Shown here piece by piece: positions 62,872 to 64,000 of a stretch of DNA of 64,000 nt. Positions within the stretch are counted from its first letter, which is position 1. The number at the start of each line of letters is the position of its first letter. The notes below the pieces were generated by a model. The model was not told the DNA's origin. It ran no database searches and was given only the letters and a program-made list of their open reading frames with translations. Source of the DNA: Haladaptatus sp. QDMS2 (GTDB lineage: Archaea > Halobacteriota > Halobacteria > Halobacteriales > Halococcaceae). The stretch is from the NCBI RefSeq assembly GCF_029338295.1, contig NZ_CP119791.1, positions 2,294,001 to 2,358,000 of the forward strand, read 5' to 3'. Made by a program: the position numbers and the translations under genes.

Positions 62872-63633
62872 TCAGTCCGCGGCGGCGTCCGCGTGGCCGC
62901 CCGTGTGCATCGCATATTTTCGCGTGATATCGACGAGCGACTTCCGGTAGGCGCTGCTGTCCGGGTCGCGCGCGAGCGTGCGGAACGTTCGTTTGAAGGA
63001 TTCGACGTCCACGTTCGGCGCGTCAGCAGCAGCGACCCCCGCGAGTTCGTACAGCCGGTGACCCGGACCGATGAGGTCGTGGCGTTCTGCGAGGCCGAGC
63101 GCGAAGGCCGCGTTCACGGCCGTGATGTCCGGGTCGGATGCACGCGTGTGGCGGACTGCCCCCGGCATGTCGATGGGACGGTCTGCAACGGCGGTCGCAA
63201 GCCCGGCTTCGAGGAAGGCGAGCAGTTTCGTCGCCGGGGCGATATCGAGGGTGATATCGTCGGCGTAGATGTCCTTCATGTGATTGGCAATCTGGTAGCA
63301 GTGGGTGAGCTTTCGCTGCTCGACCTGCCGCCCGGTGAACGCGAGAATCAGCGCCTCTGCAGTCGATTGAAGGTGCGAGGGATGGCCCTGTTCGTACCGG
63401 TACATGTGGGCGTACTCGTGTAAGACGAGTTCCCGGCCCATCGCGCTCGACGCCGCCTGCCTGGAGATGTTGAGCAGGTGGTGTTCTGCGTAGTGGGCCG
63501 TCCACGTGCGTTCGTCGGGGTCGTCACGGACCGCGACGAGGACTGGCCAGTCGAGGTCGTATTCGGTCTCAAAGAGGTACTGCGCCCCGAGAAACGGGTC
63601 CTGAGGCACGCCTACGGGCACACGGACATCCAT
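62872..63633 (-). CDS. DUF5781-type putative metalloprotease
   Basis: A 253-residue protein with an HExxH motif, LVLHEYAHMYRYEQGH (His72, Glu73, His76), the pattern of zinc metallopeptidases. The rest is helical with ITAVNAAFALGLAERHDLIG. The family is haloarchaeal and, from memory, named DUF5781. Start at 63633 (MDVRVPVGVPQDPF). Substrate not known. It is convergent with the repeat protein. Confidence 0.75.
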   Translation of the reverse strand: MDVRVPVGVPQDPFLGAQYLFETEYDLDWPVLVAVRDDPDERTWTAHYAEHHLLNISRQAASSAMGRELVLHEYAHMYRYEQGHPSHLQSTAEALILAFTGRQVEQRKLTHCYQIANHMKDIYADDITLDIAPATKLLAFLEAGLATAVADRPIDMPGAVRHTRASDPDITAVNAAFALGLAERHDLIGPGHRLYELAGVAAADAPNVDVESFKRTFRTLARDPDSSAYRKSLVDITRKYAMHTGGHADAAAD

Positions 63634-63897
63634 GTGTATACCTACCAAACGACACGGCCGGACAAGACTCTTGTGGGGAATGTTGACATACCGAGCGAAA
63701 TCGAGCGGTTCACGCGGGTTTCACGCGGTTTGGCGCTCGTTTCGGGTGTTCGCCGGTCGAAGGGGCGAGTCGAGCCGTTCGAGTCGTAAACGAGCGATTG
63801 GAGCCTCGTAGTGCCGATTTTCTGGAGAGTTGATGTGTCAACGCTGGCTCGCACGAAACACTATCCTTTTGAACCTCCTGCCGGAAGGTTAGCCCAT
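63634..63897 (+). promoter_or_regulatory. Upstream region of fusA
   Basis: 264 bases without a gene. CTATCCTTTTGAACC at about 63861-63875 may hold the fusA TATA-like box, about 30 nt before the ATG. No other element recognised. Confidence 0.35.
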
Positions 63898-64000
63898 ATG
63901 GGCCGACGAAAGAAGATTGTCCAGGAATGTGAACGCCTGATGGACAAGCCGGAGCACATCCGGAACATGGCCATCGCGGCGCACATCGACCACGGCAAAA
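63898..64000 (+). CDS. fusA: Elongation factor EF-2, N-terminal start only
   Basis: The frame [20 protein letters not shown] followed by [14 protein letters not shown] is the start of archaeal EF-2. AHIDHGK is the beginning of the GTP-binding P-loop. The rest lies beyond the window end. In relatives this gene follows rps7 directly. Confidence 0.95.
   Translation, partial: MGRRKKIVQECERLMDKPEHIRNMAIAAHIDHGK

Overview
The window is chromosomal DNA from a haloarchaeon (class Halobacteria). Signs are the GC-rich sequence, very acidic proteins, archaeal split RNA polymerase genes (rpoH-rpoB''-rpoB'-rpoA'-rpoA''), a doublet histone, UbaA/JAMM ubiquitin-like machinery, a PGF-CTERM surface protein, TATA boxes close to start codons, and many families found only in haloarchaea. 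I see no insertion sequence, CRISPR array or intact provirus. The gene content (rpa, histone, HDAC, azf, aIF2-beta, gapB, rpl10e, HVO_0476-like zinc finger) recalls one neighbourhood of the Haloferax volcanii chromosome, so most of this is core genome.

Layout. 1-5.7 kb: MFS transporter (cut by the window edge), peroxiredoxin, regulators, and an Lrp-family regulator divergent from an EamA exporter with a clear palindromic operator. 5.8-12.1 kb: cobalamin and SAMP-conjugation genes: two cytoplasmic BtuF-like proteins, a PGF-anchored BtuF, cobyrinate a,c-diamide synthase CbiA, desampylase JAMM and E1-like UbaA. 12.1-24.8 kb: DHFR, a Cys-rich copper-storage-like protein, tRNA genes, CCA-adding enzyme, RPA-histone-histone deacetylase, Azf, aIF2-beta and MptD. 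24.8-35 kb: creatininase/ArfB, ABC exporter, tRNA-Val, surface proteins, tRNA-Phe. 34-45 kb: stress and central metabolism genes (two cold-shock proteins, UspA, two Hsp20, KatG, GAPDH II, L10e). 45-48 kb: methyltransferases and a HerA-like ATPase. 48.4-58.8 kb: two tRNA-Asp genes and the RNA polymerase/NusA/S12/S7 block. 58.8-63.6 kb: an accessory insert before fusA (EF-2), containing a DUF6230-DUF6114-repeat-protein cluster.

The most unusual signal is shared by all seven tRNA genes. Each is followed, on its 3' side, by one to three degraded copies ('echoes') of its own T-arm and/or acceptor 3' strand. In six of the seven the T-arm copy is paired with an inverted T-arm, giving a hairpin with an approximately 20-40 nt loop; the tRNA-Arg locus instead repeats the acceptor end with hairpin-forming flanks. 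Copies are spaced about 50-140 bp apart, and at tRNA-Asn the copied block is a perfect 62-bp repeat that includes the trailer. The second candidate novelty is the DUF6230-DUF6114-(TVDDTTD)n gene set, which looks like a secreted or surface assembly related to an actinobacterial gene pair.
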